Source: Pustulibacterium marinum
GTDB taxonomy: Bacteria; Bacteroidota; Bacteroidia; Flavobacteriales; Flavobacteriaceae
Direction of reading: 5' to 3'
Assembly (NCBI RefSeq): GCF_900116665.1
Contig: NZ_FPBK01000010.1
Location: 110,247 to 174,246, forward strand
Length of the DNA: 64,000 nt
In this document: positions 25,313 to 33,742 of the stretch, one piece after another
How the letters are laid out: every line of letters begins with the position of its first letter
How positions within the stretch are numbered: position 1 is the stretch's first letter
Translations under genes and position numbers: made by a program
The notes under the pieces: model-generated
Database searches by the model: none
What the model was told of the DNA's origin: nothing
Seen by the model: only the letters and a program-made list of their open reading frames with translations

Positions 25313-25876
25313 TTAACTTTTAAGCCAATTCTCTAATATTTTCTTTCCGTCTGGCGTCAAAACAGATTCTGGGTGGTATTGCACACCGCAAACATCATAC
25401 GCTAAATGTCGCATAGACATAATTTGTCCGTTTTCATCTACCGAAGTCACGCTTAGAACTTCCGGCAAATCTTCGTCTGCAACTACCCAGGAATGGTAAC
25501 GGCCAACTTCAATTTCTTTCGGTAAATCTTTGAACAAAACATCATCTTTGGTAATGGTTACTTTGGTGGCCACACCGTGATACACTTTGTCTAAGTTGGT
25601 TAATTTACCTCCGAAAACTTCACCTATGGCTTGCAATCCTAGACATACTCCAAAAATGGATTTGGAAGGAGCATAGGTTTTTATAATATCTTTCAACAAA
25701 CCAGCTTCATCTGGAATTCCAGGACCTGGAGACAATACAATTTTGTCAAATGGTTCAATTTCTTCTAAAGTAAGTTGATCGTTTCTTTTTACAACGACAT
25801 CACAATCCAGATCTTCCAGATAATGAACCAAATTGTAGGTGAAACTGTCGTAATTATCTATCACTAATATTTTCAT
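25313..25876 (-). CDS. trpG: Anthranilate synthase glutamine amidotransferase subunit
   Basis: Class I amidotransferase that supplies ammonia to TrpE. The 187-residue protein has IDNYDSFTYNLVHYL at the start, the nucleophile Cys in FGVCLGLQAIGEVFGG, and the His-Glu of the triad in VQYHPESVLT. Its start overlaps the trpE stop by 1 nt, so the two subunits are made together. It could also serve p-aminobenzoate synthesis; the trp context favours TrpG. Confidence 0.96.
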   Translation of the reverse strand: MKILVIDNYDSFTYNLVHYLEDLDCDVVVKRNDQLTLEEIEPFDKIVLSPGPGIPDEAGLLKDIIKTYAPSKSIFGVCLGLQAIGEVFGGKLTNLDKVYHGVATKVTITKDDVLFKDLPKEIEVGRYHSWVVADEDLPEVLSVTSVDENGQIMSMRHLAYDVCGVQYHPESVLTPDGKKILENWLKS

Positions 25877-27279
25877 TATTTGATCTCTTTTGCTATTGCT
25901 ACAGCTTTGGTTAAAGCTCCTAATTTGTTGTATACTTCTTGTAATTCGTTTTCTTCTTTTGATGCTGAAACAATTCCTGCTCCTGCTTGGTAATGCAATT
26001 CATGGTTTTTGCTTAAGAAAGTTCTAATCATAATGGCGTGATTGAAATTTCCGTGGAAATCCATAAAACCGATTGCTCCACCATAAAAATCACGATTGTT
26101 CTTCTCGTATTTTTCGATGAGTTGCATCGCCATGTGTTTTGGAGCACCACTTAACGTACCCGCAGGGAAGGTATCGGCAACTACTTGCATGGTTGGAATT
26201 TCTGGCTTTTTTTGCCCGGTAACTTTAGAAACCAAGTGAATTACATGTGAAAAATATTGTACTTCGCGGTAGGTGTCTACCGTTACGTTGGTTCCGTTTC
26301 GGCTTAAATCGTTTCTAGCTAAGTCTACCAACATTACGTGCTCGGCATTTTCTTTGTCATCTGCCGAAAGTTGTTTGGCCAATTCGGCATCTTTTTCATC
26401 GTTTCCGGTACGTTTAAAAGTTCCGGCAATAGGATGAATTTCTGCTTGATTGTCTTTTACAATAATTTGCGCTTCTGGCGAGCTTCCGAAGATTTTAAAA
26501 TCTCCGTAATCAAAATAAAATAAATAAGGAGAAGGATTGATGCTTCGTAACGCACGATATACATTGAATTCGTCTCCTTTAAATTTTTGAGAAAAACGTC
26601 TGCTTAACACGAGCTGAAAAATATCACCTCGATGTGCGTGTTTTTTAGCTTCGCGAACATGAGCTTTGTACTCTTCATCGGTTAGAACCGAAGTAGGTTC
26701 GCCTTCCGGAGAAAAATTATAAGTAGCATAATTTCTACTTTGGATTAAGGTTTCTATGGAAGGAATATTGCTTTCGCTTTCAAAACAATGTGCAAAAACA
26801 TAAGCATCGTTTTTGAAATGGTTGATGGCTATGATGTTTTGGTACACGGCATAATACACATCGGGAATATTGAGAGAAGTATCTTTTTTACTGATTTCTA
26901 CATCTTCAAAATACTTTACCGAATCGTATGCCAAATACCCAAATAATCCATTATTGATGAACTTAAAATCGTTGTCTTCCGTTTTGAATTGTTTTCCAAA
27001 AGCATCAATTTCTTGAGGAATATTTACTGACTTATCAATTTGAATTTCTTCCGAAGTTCCATCAGGATAGGTTTTAGTCAATATTTCATTTTCAACTTTG
27101 ATGGAAGCAATCGGGTTGAAACAAACGTAAGAGAAACTATTGTTGTTGGCGTGGTAATCACTACTTTCTAGCAAAATGCTATTGGGGTACTGATCTCTTA
27201 TTTTAAGATAGATGCTTACCGGCGTAATAATATCGGCGAGCAAATGTTTGTAATGTGTTTGTAGTTGAAATGTTTTCAT
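25876..27279 (-). CDS. trpE: Anthranilate synthase component I
   Basis: Makes anthranilate from chorismate. The 467-residue protein has the N-terminal feedback-site motif LLESSDYHANNNSFS and the catalytic core LVDLARNDLSRNGTNVTV, TFPAGTLSGAPKHMAMQLI and GAIGFMDFHGN. An ATG at 27303 lies at the very end of the attenuator T-run; the ATG at 27279, after a GAAGAAAAAGAT stretch, gives the usual N-terminus MKTFQLQTHYKHLLAD and is preferred. First structural gene of trpEGDCFBA. Confidence 0.97.
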   Translation of the reverse strand: MKTFQLQTHYKHLLADIITPVSIYLKIRDQYPNSILLESSDYHANNNSFSYVCFNPIASIKVENEILTKTYPDGTSEEIQIDKSVNIPQEIDAFGKQFKTEDNDFKFINNGLFGYLAYDSVKYFEDVEISKKDTSLNIPDVYYAVYQNIIAINHFKNDAYVFAHCFESESNIPSIETLIQSRNYATYNFSPEGEPTSVLTDEEYKAHVREAKKHAHRGDIFQLVLSRRFSQKFKGDEFNVYRALRSINPSPYLFYFDYGDFKIFGSSPEAQIIVKDNQAEIHPIAGTFKRTGNDEKDAELAKQLSADDKENAEHVMLVDLARNDLSRNGTNVTVDTYREVQYFSHVIHLVSKVTGQKKPEIPTMQVVADTFPAGTLSGAPKHMAMQLIEKYEKNNRDFYGGAIGFMDFHGNFNHAIMIRTFLSKNHELHYQAGAGIVSASKEENELQEVYNKLGALTKAVAIAKEIK

Positions 27280-27308
27280 ATCTTTTTCTTCAAATTTTTC
27301 CATAAAAA

Positions 27309-27334
27309 AAGGCTTGTCGTGATTGACAAGCCTT
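27309..27334 (-). terminator. trp attenuator terminator
   Basis: On the minus strand AAGGCTTGTC and GACAAGCCTT form a 10-bp stem with a 6-nt loop, followed by seven T, and the T-run ends at the ATG of 27303. Part of it (loop plus the GAC of the 3' arm, plus-strand 27316-27322) is complementary over 7 nt to the leader segment at 27374-27380. That gives an alternative antiterminator pairing. Confidence 0.88.
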
Positions 27335-27373
27335 TTGTGTATTTAGATTAAACTATACTATAAGGTGTACTGC

Positions 27374-27430
27374 TCACGACGTTTGACGTAAGTTGTTCCA
27401 CCACCAAGTATTGTTTAAAATTCTGTTCAT
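27374..27430 (-). CDS. trpL: trp operon leader peptide
   Basis: An 18-codon frame between the trp promoter and the terminator encodes MNRILNNTWWWNNLRQTS, with three Trp codons in a row. When charged tRNA-Trp is scarce the ribosome should stall there and leave GTCGTGA (27374-27380) free to pair with TCACGAC in the terminator. When Trp is plentiful the ribosome reaches the TGA stop, which is itself part of that segment, and blocks the pairing. This is the classical attenuation design. Confidence 0.9.
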   Translation of the reverse strand: MNRILNNTWWWNNLRQTS

Positions 27431-27447
27431 ATTCTATTTTGTTATTT

Positions 27448-27478
27448 CAAAAGTAGAAATCTTATTTGAGATACACAA
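27448..27478 (-). promoter_or_regulatory. trp operon promoter
   Basis: On the minus strand TTG (27476-27478), 20 nt, then TACTTTTG (27448-27455) matches the Bacteroidota -33/-7 pattern. The leader peptide ATG comes 18 nt after the -7 box, so the expected 5' leader before it is about 12-14 nt. Confidence 0.7.
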
Positions 27479-27497
27479 TATAAACGTTTCATAAAAA

Positions 27498-27529
27498 GTT
27501 AAATCCCGAAAAATTATTCGAGATTTAAC
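27498..27529 (-). terminator. Terminator of the marR-nitroreductase-yceI operon
   Basis: On the minus strand a 13-bp stem with one G-T wobble (GTTAAATCTCGAA / TTCGGGATTTAAC) is followed by TTTTT. On the plus strand the wobble becomes a C-A mismatch, so it works best for the minus transcript. It lies 37 nt after yceI and directly upstream of the trp promoter, insulating the two units. Confidence 0.8.
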
Positions 27530-27565
27530 ACTTCTAATATATTTGGTTTGAGGGAAATATTTTTT

Positions 27566-28126
27566 TTAGAATTGAAGATCAACAACTAGGTCAAACTCAT
27601 CATAGATAGTTTTATCACCTAAACCGTCGAAAAAGCTTCCAGAACCGTAACGAACGTCATATTTAGAACGGTCGATTTTTAACGTAGCAGTAGCTTTGCT
27701 TCCGTAAACAGACATGTCAAAAGTGATAGGCTCTGTAGTAGATTTGATAGTTAAATCACCAGTTACTTTGTAGCTGTTTTTACCTGTAGCTTTAACTTTA
27801 GTAATTTTTAAAGTTGCGTTAGGATATTTTTCAACTCCAAAGAAATCTTCAGATTTTAAGTGACCATCAAGTTTACCTTTGTACTCACCTTCTAGATCTG
27901 TAGAACCAATAGTAGTCATGTCTACTGTAAACTGTCCACCAGTTAATTTGTCACCGTCAAATTTCAAAGTTCCGCTTTTCAAGTCAACAGTTCCTTCGTG
28001 TGAACCAGTTACTTTATAACCTTTCCAAGTTACTGTGCTTTCTTCTGCTTTTACAGTTTTTGTTTGCGCGAATGCAGTTACTGAAACTACTAACGCCATT
28101 GCTAATGTTGCTAATCTTTTTTTCAT
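27566..28126 (-). CDS. YceI-family periplasmic lipid-binding-like protein
   Basis: A 186-residue exported protein with signal peptide ending VTAFAQ. The mature part is a lipocalin-like beta barrel: STVTWKGYKVTGSHEGTVDL is its first strands, followed by GGQFTVDMTTIGSTDL and LKSEDFFGVEKYPNATLKI, typical of YceI. Family members bind isoprenoid-type ligands. It lies 28 nt after a nitroreductase and belongs to a MarR-controlled operon. Confidence 0.93.
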   Translation of the reverse strand: MKKRLATLAMALVVSVTAFAQTKTVKAEESTVTWKGYKVTGSHEGTVDLKSGTLKFDGDKLTGGQFTVDMTTIGSTDLEGEYKGKLDGHLKSEDFFGVEKYPNATLKITKVKATGKNSYKVTGDLTIKSTTEPITFDMSVYGSKATATLKIDRSKYDVRYGSGSFFDGLGDKTIYDEFDLVVDLQF

Positions 28127-28154
28127 TGTTTTTAAATTTTAGTTTTAAATATAA

Positions 28155-28787
28155 TTATAGTGTAGTGAATAATTTCTCTGTTGATTTTCTAACCTTCACA
28201 TATTCTTGCGTTTGGTCTTCTGTGCTTCTATAGCCGATTGTTGCAATTACAGCAGCGTGTAATCCTTTTTCTTCTAAACCTAGGATTTTATCAAAACCTG
28301 TAGCATCAAAGCCTTCCATAGGACAAGCATCAATTTTCATATTTGCAGCAGCTGATAGTAAATTTCCTAAAGCAATGTAACATTGTTTTTCAGCCCAAAT
28401 AGCTTTTTCCTCTTTGGCTCTGCTTACAATAGCCCCGTTGATCATGTTACTAAAACCTTCCAATTGTTCAGTAGGAATTCCTCTGGTTTCCCCTACATTT
28501 TCCATGTATTCAGTCACGTCTTCTGCGGTAACATCTGCTTTTGCAGCAAAAACAACTACGTGAGAAGCTTCTGTTAATTGTGGTTGATTGTAAGCGGCTG
28601 TTCTTAATTCTTCTTTGATTTCTGGACTTTCAATAACAAAAATCTCGTAAGGTTGCATTCCGTAAGAAGAAGCAGAAAGTCTTACAGCTTCTTTTAAAGT
28701 ATCAAGATCTTTTTTGCTAATCTTTTTAGATTCATCGAATCTTTTGGTGGCGTAGCGCCAGTTTAAATTATCAACGTAAGTACTCAT
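28155..28787 (-). CDS. NAD(P)H-dependent nitroreductase-family oxidoreductase
   Basis: A 210-residue flavoenzyme of the NfsB/nitroreductase family. Seen are NLNWRYATKRFDESKKIS (FMN phosphate binding R and K), SSYGMQPYEIFVI, and the end ACPMEGFDATGFDKILGLEEKG followed by AVIATIGYRSTED. It reduces nitro compounds, quinones or similar electrophiles with NAD(P)H. It lies 2 nt after the marR gene, which suggests induction by such compounds. Confidence 0.92.
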   Translation of the reverse strand: MSTYVDNLNWRYATKRFDESKKISKKDLDTLKEAVRLSASSYGMQPYEIFVIESPEIKEELRTAAYNQPQLTEASHVVVFAAKADVTAEDVTEYMENVGETRGIPTEQLEGFSNMINGAIVSRAKEEKAIWAEKQCYIALGNLLSAAANMKIDACPMEGFDATGFDKILGLEEKGLHAAVIATIGYRSTEDQTQEYVKVRKSTEKLFTTL

Positions 28788-28789
28788 GT

Positions 28790-29239
28790 TTAGTTTCTTA
28801 TTTTTTCTAATAATTCGTTTAATTCTTCTAATTCTTTTTCGTTCAATTTATCTGTGAAAGAATCTTCGTGTGCTAACACAAGAGGATCTAAAATTTCTAA
28901 AAGTGCTAAACCTTTTTCAGTGATAAGCACTTCCATTTTTCTTCTGTTTTCTTCGCAGACTTGTCTTGTGGCTAATTCTTTTGAGATTAGTTTATCCACC
29001 AAGCGGGTAGTGTTGCTAGTTTTTGCAATCATACGTTCTTGTAACACGCACATGTTTGCAGGTTTTCCTTTTTGACCTCGTAAAATTCTTAAAACATTAA
29101 ATTGTTCTGTAGAAATATCGTGTTCTTTTAAAATGGAATGAAGTGTTTCCGCAATTTTGGTTTGCGTAAGTAAAATGTTGAATATTACTTTTTTTGATAA
29201 AGTAATGTTTTGCGTTTTTACTATTTCTTCAATCTTCAT
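28790..29239 (-). CDS. MarR-family transcriptional regulator
   Basis: A 149-residue winged helix-turn-helix protein. The recognition region is ISTEQFNVLRILRG ... CVLQERMIAKTSNTTRLVDKLISKEL with the wing ATRQVCEENRRKMEVLITEKG. It is the first gene of marR-nitroreductase-yceI. Two palindromes 13-60 nt upstream overlap its -7 box, so it is expected to repress its own operon and be released by an oxidant or phenolic ligand. Confidence 0.93.
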   Translation of the reverse strand: MKIEEIVKTQNITLSKKVIFNILLTQTKIAETLHSILKEHDISTEQFNVLRILRGQKGKPANMCVLQERMIAKTSNTTRLVDKLISKELATRQVCEENRRKMEVLITEKGLALLEILDPLVLAHEDSFTDKLNEKELEELNELLEKIRN

Positions 29240-29252
29240 TTGTTTTTACAAT

Positions 29253-29291
29253 ATTTGTATGTACAAATGTATGTTATTTGTATATACAAGT
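29253..29291 (-). promoter_or_regulatory. marR promoter with two palindromic operators
   Basis: Two related palindromes: ATTTGTATGTACAAAT (29253-29268) and ATTTGTATATACAAGT (29276-29291), with centres 23 bp apart, about two helical turns. A TACATTTG -7 box on the minus strand (29264-29271) overlaps the first. Each operator contains TTGTAnnTACAA, a fitting MarR dimer site. The role is inferred. Confidence 0.8.
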
Positions 29292-29410
29292 GCTTAATGA
29301 AATGTTAATTTTTTAAAGTTTATTTTAATTTGGTGATAAAGACTTTTAAAGTTATGATAAAGCTGTTTTAAGAGTGTTTGAAGAAAGTTAGCTTTATGTA
29401 AAACTTTTAT

Positions 29411-30634
29411 ATGAATACATTTTTACAAGATTGGAGCCAGGCAGCTTATACCAGTGTAGGTTTTTTTTGGATGGCAATTTGGGCTTTTGTTTTAGGTTAC
29501 CTTATAAGTAGTATGATACAAGTTTTTGTAACAGAAAAGAAAATGCAAAAGGCCATGGGAGCACAAGAGGGTAAAGGTGTGCTGCTGGGAAGTATTTTTG
29601 GATTAATTAGTAGCTCTTGCAGTTTTGCAGCTTTGGCAACAACAAAATCTTTGTTTAAAAAAGGTGCAAGTTTTATAGCTTCTATCGCATTCCTGTTGGC
29701 GTCTACAAACTTAGTTATAGAATTAGGGATTATAATTTCTATATTTCTTGGTTGGCAATTTGTTGTGGGCGAATACATAGGAGGAGTTCTATTGATTTTG
29801 ATATCATGGTTGTTGATTAAAATTTTCAATCCTAAAAAGTTAATAGAGAAGGCCAGAAAAAATTTAGGAAATGATGATGAAGATATGGATGATGATGGTT
29901 CTAAATCTTTTGTTCAAAAAATAAAATCTGAAGAAAACTGGGCCAAAGTTTCAAAGCAATATGGAATGGAGTGGAAAATGGTTTGGAAAGATGTTACTGT
30001 AGGTTTTACTATTGCAGGTATTGTTGCTGCTTTTGTTCCAGATTCGTTTTTTCAAACGCTCTTTATAAATTCAGGAAGTGGAAATACAGACTTTAGCTTT
30101 CTGGAGATATTAGAGCATATTATTGTTGGGCCGGTTGTGGCCTTTATTACGTTTATTGGTTCTATGGGGAATATTCCCTTGGCAGCTCTTTTATTTGGAA
30201 AAGGAGTGAGTTTTGCTGGAGTTATGGCATTTATTTTTAGCGATTTGGTCGTGTTTCCTGTGTTGAGGATCAATGCAAAATATTATGGCTGGAAGATGGC
30301 GCTCTTTATTCTTCTTTTATTATTCGTTTCTTTAATAGGTGCATCATTACTTTTACATTATGGATTTGATCTTTTTGGTGCTTTGCCAGATCCTTCTCAA
30401 GTACATATTCAAGATCAGAAATATTTTAAAATCAATTACACCTTTTTCCTTAATATTGGTTTTCTATTGATTTCAGGATATCTAATTTATTTGGGCTTCT
30501 TCAAAAAGAAAGATATGATGTATATGAAAGAAATGGCTCCCAAAAGTAAATTACTAGAGAAGATTTTAAAATATGCAGCCTTGGCTTGCTATGTTTGGTT
30601 AGCTGGTGGACTTATTATTAAATTCTTTCTATAA
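29411..30634 (+). CDS. Permease, DUF318/YraQ (ArsP-like) family
   Basis: A 407-residue membrane protein with about nine to ten helices. The motif SSSCSFAALATTKSLFKKGASF near residues 70-90 (S-C-S) and the second-half repeat GPVVAFITFIGSMGNIPLAALLFGKG match the two inverted repeats of DUF318 permeases. The cytoplasmic loop in the middle is acidic (NDDEDMDDDGSK). Relatives include organoarsenical exporters; the substrate here is unknown. It lies upstream of a rhodanese gene that has its own promoter. Confidence 0.85.
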   Translation: MNTFLQDWSQAAYTSVGFFWMAIWAFVLGYLISSMIQVFVTEKKMQKAMGAQEGKGVLLGSIFGLISSSCSFAALATTKSLFKKGASFIASIAFLLASTNLVIELGIIISIFLGWQFVVGEYIGGVLLILISWLLIKIFNPKKLIEKARKNLGNDDEDMDDDGSKSFVQKIKSEENWAKVSKQYGMEWKMVWKDVTVGFTIAGIVAAFVPDSFFQTLFINSGSGNTDFSFLEILEHIIVGPVVAFITFIGSMGNIPLAALLFGKGVSFAGVMAFIFSDLVVFPVLRINAKYYGWKMALFILLLLFVSLIGASLLLHYGFDLFGALPDPSQVHIQDQKYFKINYTFFLNIGFLLISGYLIYLGFFKKKDMMYMKEMAPKSKLLEKILKYAALACYVWLAGGLIIKFFL

Positions 30635-30660
30635 TCTATATGAATACGCTAAAAATAAAA

Positions 30661-30691
30661 TTGCACTCGCTTACCAGTTTTGTTATTTTTG
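30661..30691 (+). promoter_or_regulatory. Promoter of the rhodanese gene
   Basis: TTG at 30661-30663, 20 nt, TATTTTTG at 30684-30691, 15 nt before the ATG at 30707. Confidence 0.6.
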
Positions 30692-30706
30692 AAAAAAAAT
30701 TAAACT

Positions 30707-31012
30707 ATGAATTTACCACAAGACGATTGGGCTACACAATATGAAAAGGATGATAATTCTTTTTTATTAGATGTAAGAACTGCTGAAGAATTTGACGAAG
30801 TGCATATTCCTGGAGCTACGAATATTGATATTATGAAAGGACAAGGATTTATCTACAGTGTAGAAGAATTAGATAAATCTAAAAACTATTACGTGTATTG
30901 CCGTTCTGGTGCTCGCAGTGCAAAAGCTTGTCAAATAATGAGTGAGCTTGGATTTGAAAACGCCTATAATCTTTTGGGTGGAATTATGGAATGGGAAGGT
31001 GAAACAGAATAG
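30707..31012 (+). CDS. Rhodanese-like domain protein
   Basis: A single-domain rhodanese of 101 residues without signal peptide. The active-site loop is YCRSGARS with Cys65, and LLDVRTAEEFDEVHIPGATNI is the first rhodanese signature. It can carry a persulfide on Cys65; the acceptor is unknown. It has its own promoter and a strong terminator. Confidence 0.93.
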   Translation: MNLPQDDWATQYEKDDNSFLLDVRTAEEFDEVHIPGATNIDIMKGQGFIYSVEELDKSKNYYVYCRSGARSAKACQIMSELGFENAYNLLGGIMEWEGETE

Positions 31013-31036
31013 ATTTTCTAAAAAATATATAGTATA

Positions 31037-31064
31037 AAAATCCTGCATTTGCAGGATTTTTTTT
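31037..31064 (+). terminator. Terminator after the rhodanese gene
   Basis: AAAATCCTGC / GCAGGATTTT stem with an ATTT loop followed by eight T in total. It ends only 12 nt before the ATG of the DUF2851 gene. Confidence 0.85.
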
Positions 31065-31075
31065 ATTTTCAGAAA

Positions 31076-32347
31076 ATGAAAGAAGATTTTTTACATTTTC
31101 TGTGGCGTTTTAAAAAGTTGTCATTGAACAACTTAAAAACTTCTCTTGGTGAAAGTGTAGAGATTCAAAAATTTGGAAGTTACAATACTTTGGCTGGGCC
31201 AGATTTCTTCAACGCAAGTTTGGTTATTGCAGGTCAACATTGGGTAGGCAATGTAGAAATGCATTTAAAATCTTCAGATTGGTTTGCGCATGGACATGAA
31301 AAAGACCCGAATTACAACAATGTGATTTTGCATGTGGTTTGGGAAGATGATGTAGAAATTTTTAATGCAAATAATCAACCTGTACCAACTCTTTTATTGA
31401 AGGATTATGTTTCTCATGATTTGCTGAATTCTTATCAAAAGTTCATTTACCATTCCTATAGTTTTATTAATTGTGAAAATGAAATTACTTCAGTAGACGA
31501 TTTTATTTTGAGCAATTGGAAAGAACGTCTTTTTATTGAACGATTAGAGCAAAAATCGATTTTAATTAAAGAGCTATTGTCGAAGTCAAAGAACAATTGG
31601 GAGGCAGTTCTTTTTCAATTATTGATGAAGAATTTTGGTGGAAATATCAATGGCGAATCCTTTTTAAGTATTGCTCAAAGTTTTGAGTTTGCAACATTTC
31701 AAAAATCAACTCAAAGTTTAAAGCAATTAGAGAGTTTGCTATTTGGCCAAGCATTATTGCTCACTTCAGAAATTCCTTCTTCTTACGAGAAGAGTCTTCA
31801 AGATGAATATAAATTCCTGAAATCTAAATTTCAGCTATCAAATTTAGGAGTTTTGAGTCCGCAGTTTTTCAAATTGCGACCACCAAATTTTCCAACAATC
31901 CGTTTGTCTCAATTGGCTAATTTGTATGCAAGTCATTCACAAATATTTTCATTATTAATGACTACTACAAACAGATCAGATTTACAGCATGTTTTAAAGG
32001 TAAGCACTTCGGAATTTTGGAATACACATTATACCTTTTCAAAAGAATCAAAAAGAGTAAAGAAGACAGTTTCAGATGCGTTTATAAATTTGATCATCAT
32101 CAATACGATTATTCCACTTCAGTTTTGTTATCAGCAATCTAAAGGGAAATTGGATACTGAAATTTTATTGAAGTTAGCAGAAGAAATTCCTTCCGAAAAA
32201 AATACCGTTATCAATAATTTTTCAAAGTTGAAAATCGCTTCAAATTCTGCTAAAGATTCACAATCCTTACTTCAATTGTACAAGCAATATTGCAGTAAAA
32301 CACGCTGTTTACATTGCGCTGTGGGAACAAAATTGATGAAACCCTAA
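31076..32347 (+). CDS. DUF2851 family protein
   Basis: A 423-residue soluble protein typical of Bacteroidota. Conserved blocks: LHFLWRFKKL at the start, GSYNTLAGPDFFNASLVI, WVGNVEMHLKSSDWFAHGH, YNNVILHVVWEDD, LLMKNFGGNINGESF, RPPNFPTIRLSQLA, and four cysteines and His in the tail CSKTRCLHCAVG, which may bind metal. An open frame reaches back to a TTG at 31049 inside the preceding terminator; the ATG at 31076 fits the family. Function unknown. Confidence 0.9.
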   Translation: MKEDFLHFLWRFKKLSLNNLKTSLGESVEIQKFGSYNTLAGPDFFNASLVIAGQHWVGNVEMHLKSSDWFAHGHEKDPNYNNVILHVVWEDDVEIFNANNQPVPTLLLKDYVSHDLLNSYQKFIYHSYSFINCENEITSVDDFILSNWKERLFIERLEQKSILIKELLSKSKNNWEAVLFQLLMKNFGGNINGESFLSIAQSFEFATFQKSTQSLKQLESLLFGQALLLTSEIPSSYEKSLQDEYKFLKSKFQLSNLGVLSPQFFKLRPPNFPTIRLSQLANLYASHSQIFSLLMTTTNRSDLQHVLKVSTSEFWNTHYTFSKESKRVKKTVSDAFINLIIINTIIPLQFCYQQSKGKLDTEILLKLAEEIPSEKNTVINNFSKLKIASNSAKDSQSLLQLYKQYCSKTRCLHCAVGTKLMKP

Positions 32348-32388
32348 AAAGCTTGTGGTAAAGTGAGCGTAATTAGTATATTTACGGT

Positions 32389-32616
32389 ATGAAATGGTTT
32401 CAGAAAACAAAATATTTTTTTGAGAAACACGGGTTCGAGGTTTCTTCTCGACTTGCAGATCGACTTGGAATGAAAGCAAAAAATGTACGTTTGTTTTTCA
32501 TTTATGTTACGTTTGCCACTTTTGGTGTTTGGTTTGCCGTTTACCTTACGTTGGCTTTTTTGTTGCGTTTAAAAGACCTAATCTATACCAAAAGAACATC
32601 GGTATTCGATCTATAA
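32389..32616 (+). CDS. PspC-domain protein
   Basis: A 75-residue protein with the PspC plan: a charged N-terminus with SSRLADRLGMKAKNVRLFFIY and one transmembrane helix VTFATFGVWFAVYLTLAFLL (about 42-61). PspC proteins belong to the envelope-stress system. A TTG-N21-TATATTTA element precedes it. The K+ channel gene begins 3 nt after its stop. Confidence 0.88.
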   Translation: MKWFQKTKYFFEKHGFEVSSRLADRLGMKAKNVRLFFIYVTFATFGVWFAVYLTLAFLLRLKDLIYTKRTSVFDL

Positions 32617-32619
32617 TTT

Positions 32620-33627
32620 ATGTTTAAACTTTTTAGACCTCGCCTTTTTATAGCTATTATTTTACTTCTGGCAGTTTTTGCTAGTGGAATTGTTGGCTAC
32701 AAAATTATTGCGGGTTACAGTTGGGTAGAAGCGGCGTATATGACCGTGATTACCATATCTACTGTTGGTTTTAGCGAAATAAGACCTACAGATGAGCCTA
32801 CCAAAATATTTACCATCATACTTATTCTTTCAGGACTTTTTATTTTGGGTTTCGCAGTGTCTGTGGTTACCGAATATTTATTGGCAAGAAGTACTTTTCA
32901 TAACGTTAAATACAGAAGAATGAAAAAGAAAATAGATACGCTTAAAGGTCATATCATTATTTGTGGTTATGGACGAAATGGAAAGCAAGCTGCTGAAAAA
33001 CTTAAAGCTTACAAAAAGCCTTTTGTGATTATTGAAAAGGATGAAGAAGTAGCTAATTCTTTTGATGAAGAAACCTTATATATTTTAGGAAATGCAAATG
33101 AAGATGAAACGCTTTCCAAAGCAGGAATTGAACAAGCAGATTGTTTAATAACAGCTTTGCCAGAGGATGCCGACAATCTATTCATTGTACTTTCGGCAAG
33201 ACAGTTAAATAAGAATTTAAAAATAATCAGTAGAGCTTCCGATGAAACGTCTTTAAAGAAACTGAAACTAGCCGGAGCTGATAAAACTGTAATGCCCGAT
33301 AAAATTGGAGGAGACCACATGGCCTCCATGGTAGTTTTACCAGATTTGGTAGATTTTATGGATACGCTGGCGTTTGAAGGGCAATCAAAAATTAACTTAG
33401 AAGAAATTTCTATTGATGATATTTCGAAAGGTCAACAAATCAAATCCATTCTAGATTTAGATATTCGTAAAAGAACGGGGTGTAATGTAATAGGTTACAA
33501 AAAGCCGAATGGCGAATACATTATAAATCCTGAAAGTACTTTATTACTGGAACCCAATTCTAAAATTATAGTGTTGGGAAGGCCAGAACAGATTCATAAA
33601 TTGAATGAACTTTTCCGTTTAGTGTAA
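32620..33627 (+). CDS. Two-helix potassium channel with RCK (TrkA-N/TrkA-C) domain
   Basis: A 335-residue channel. Two transmembrane helices (about 8-29 and 66-88) flank the pore helix and filter TVGFSE (48-53), in place of the more common TVGYGD. The cytoplasmic part has a Rossmann RCK-N domain (HIIICGYGRNGKQAAEKL, IEKDEE, GNANEDETLSKAGI) and a TrkA-C domain from about 245. It forms a tetramer in the inner membrane gated by a nucleotide or ion. It sits 3 nt after a PspC gene and the two are probably cotranscribed. Confidence 0.9.
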   Translation: MFKLFRPRLFIAIILLLAVFASGIVGYKIIAGYSWVEAAYMTVITISTVGFSEIRPTDEPTKIFTIILILSGLFILGFAVSVVTEYLLARSTFHNVKYRRMKKKIDTLKGHIIICGYGRNGKQAAEKLKAYKKPFVIIEKDEEVANSFDEETLYILGNANEDETLSKAGIEQADCLITALPEDADNLFIVLSARQLNKNLKIISRASDETSLKKLKLAGADKTVMPDKIGGDHMASMVVLPDLVDFMDTLAFEGQSKINLEEISIDDISKGQQIKSILDLDIRKRTGCNVIGYKKPNGEYIINPESTLLLEPNSKIIVLGRPEQIHKLNELFRLV

Positions 33628-33742
33628 AAGGTAAAAACGGCAGAATTAAGAATTTAAATTTGATTTTGAGTTAAATTTTTATGAAATTGCCGCGACTTTT
33701 TAGCTAAATTTTAACAACAAACTAATTTGATAAATATCTTTT

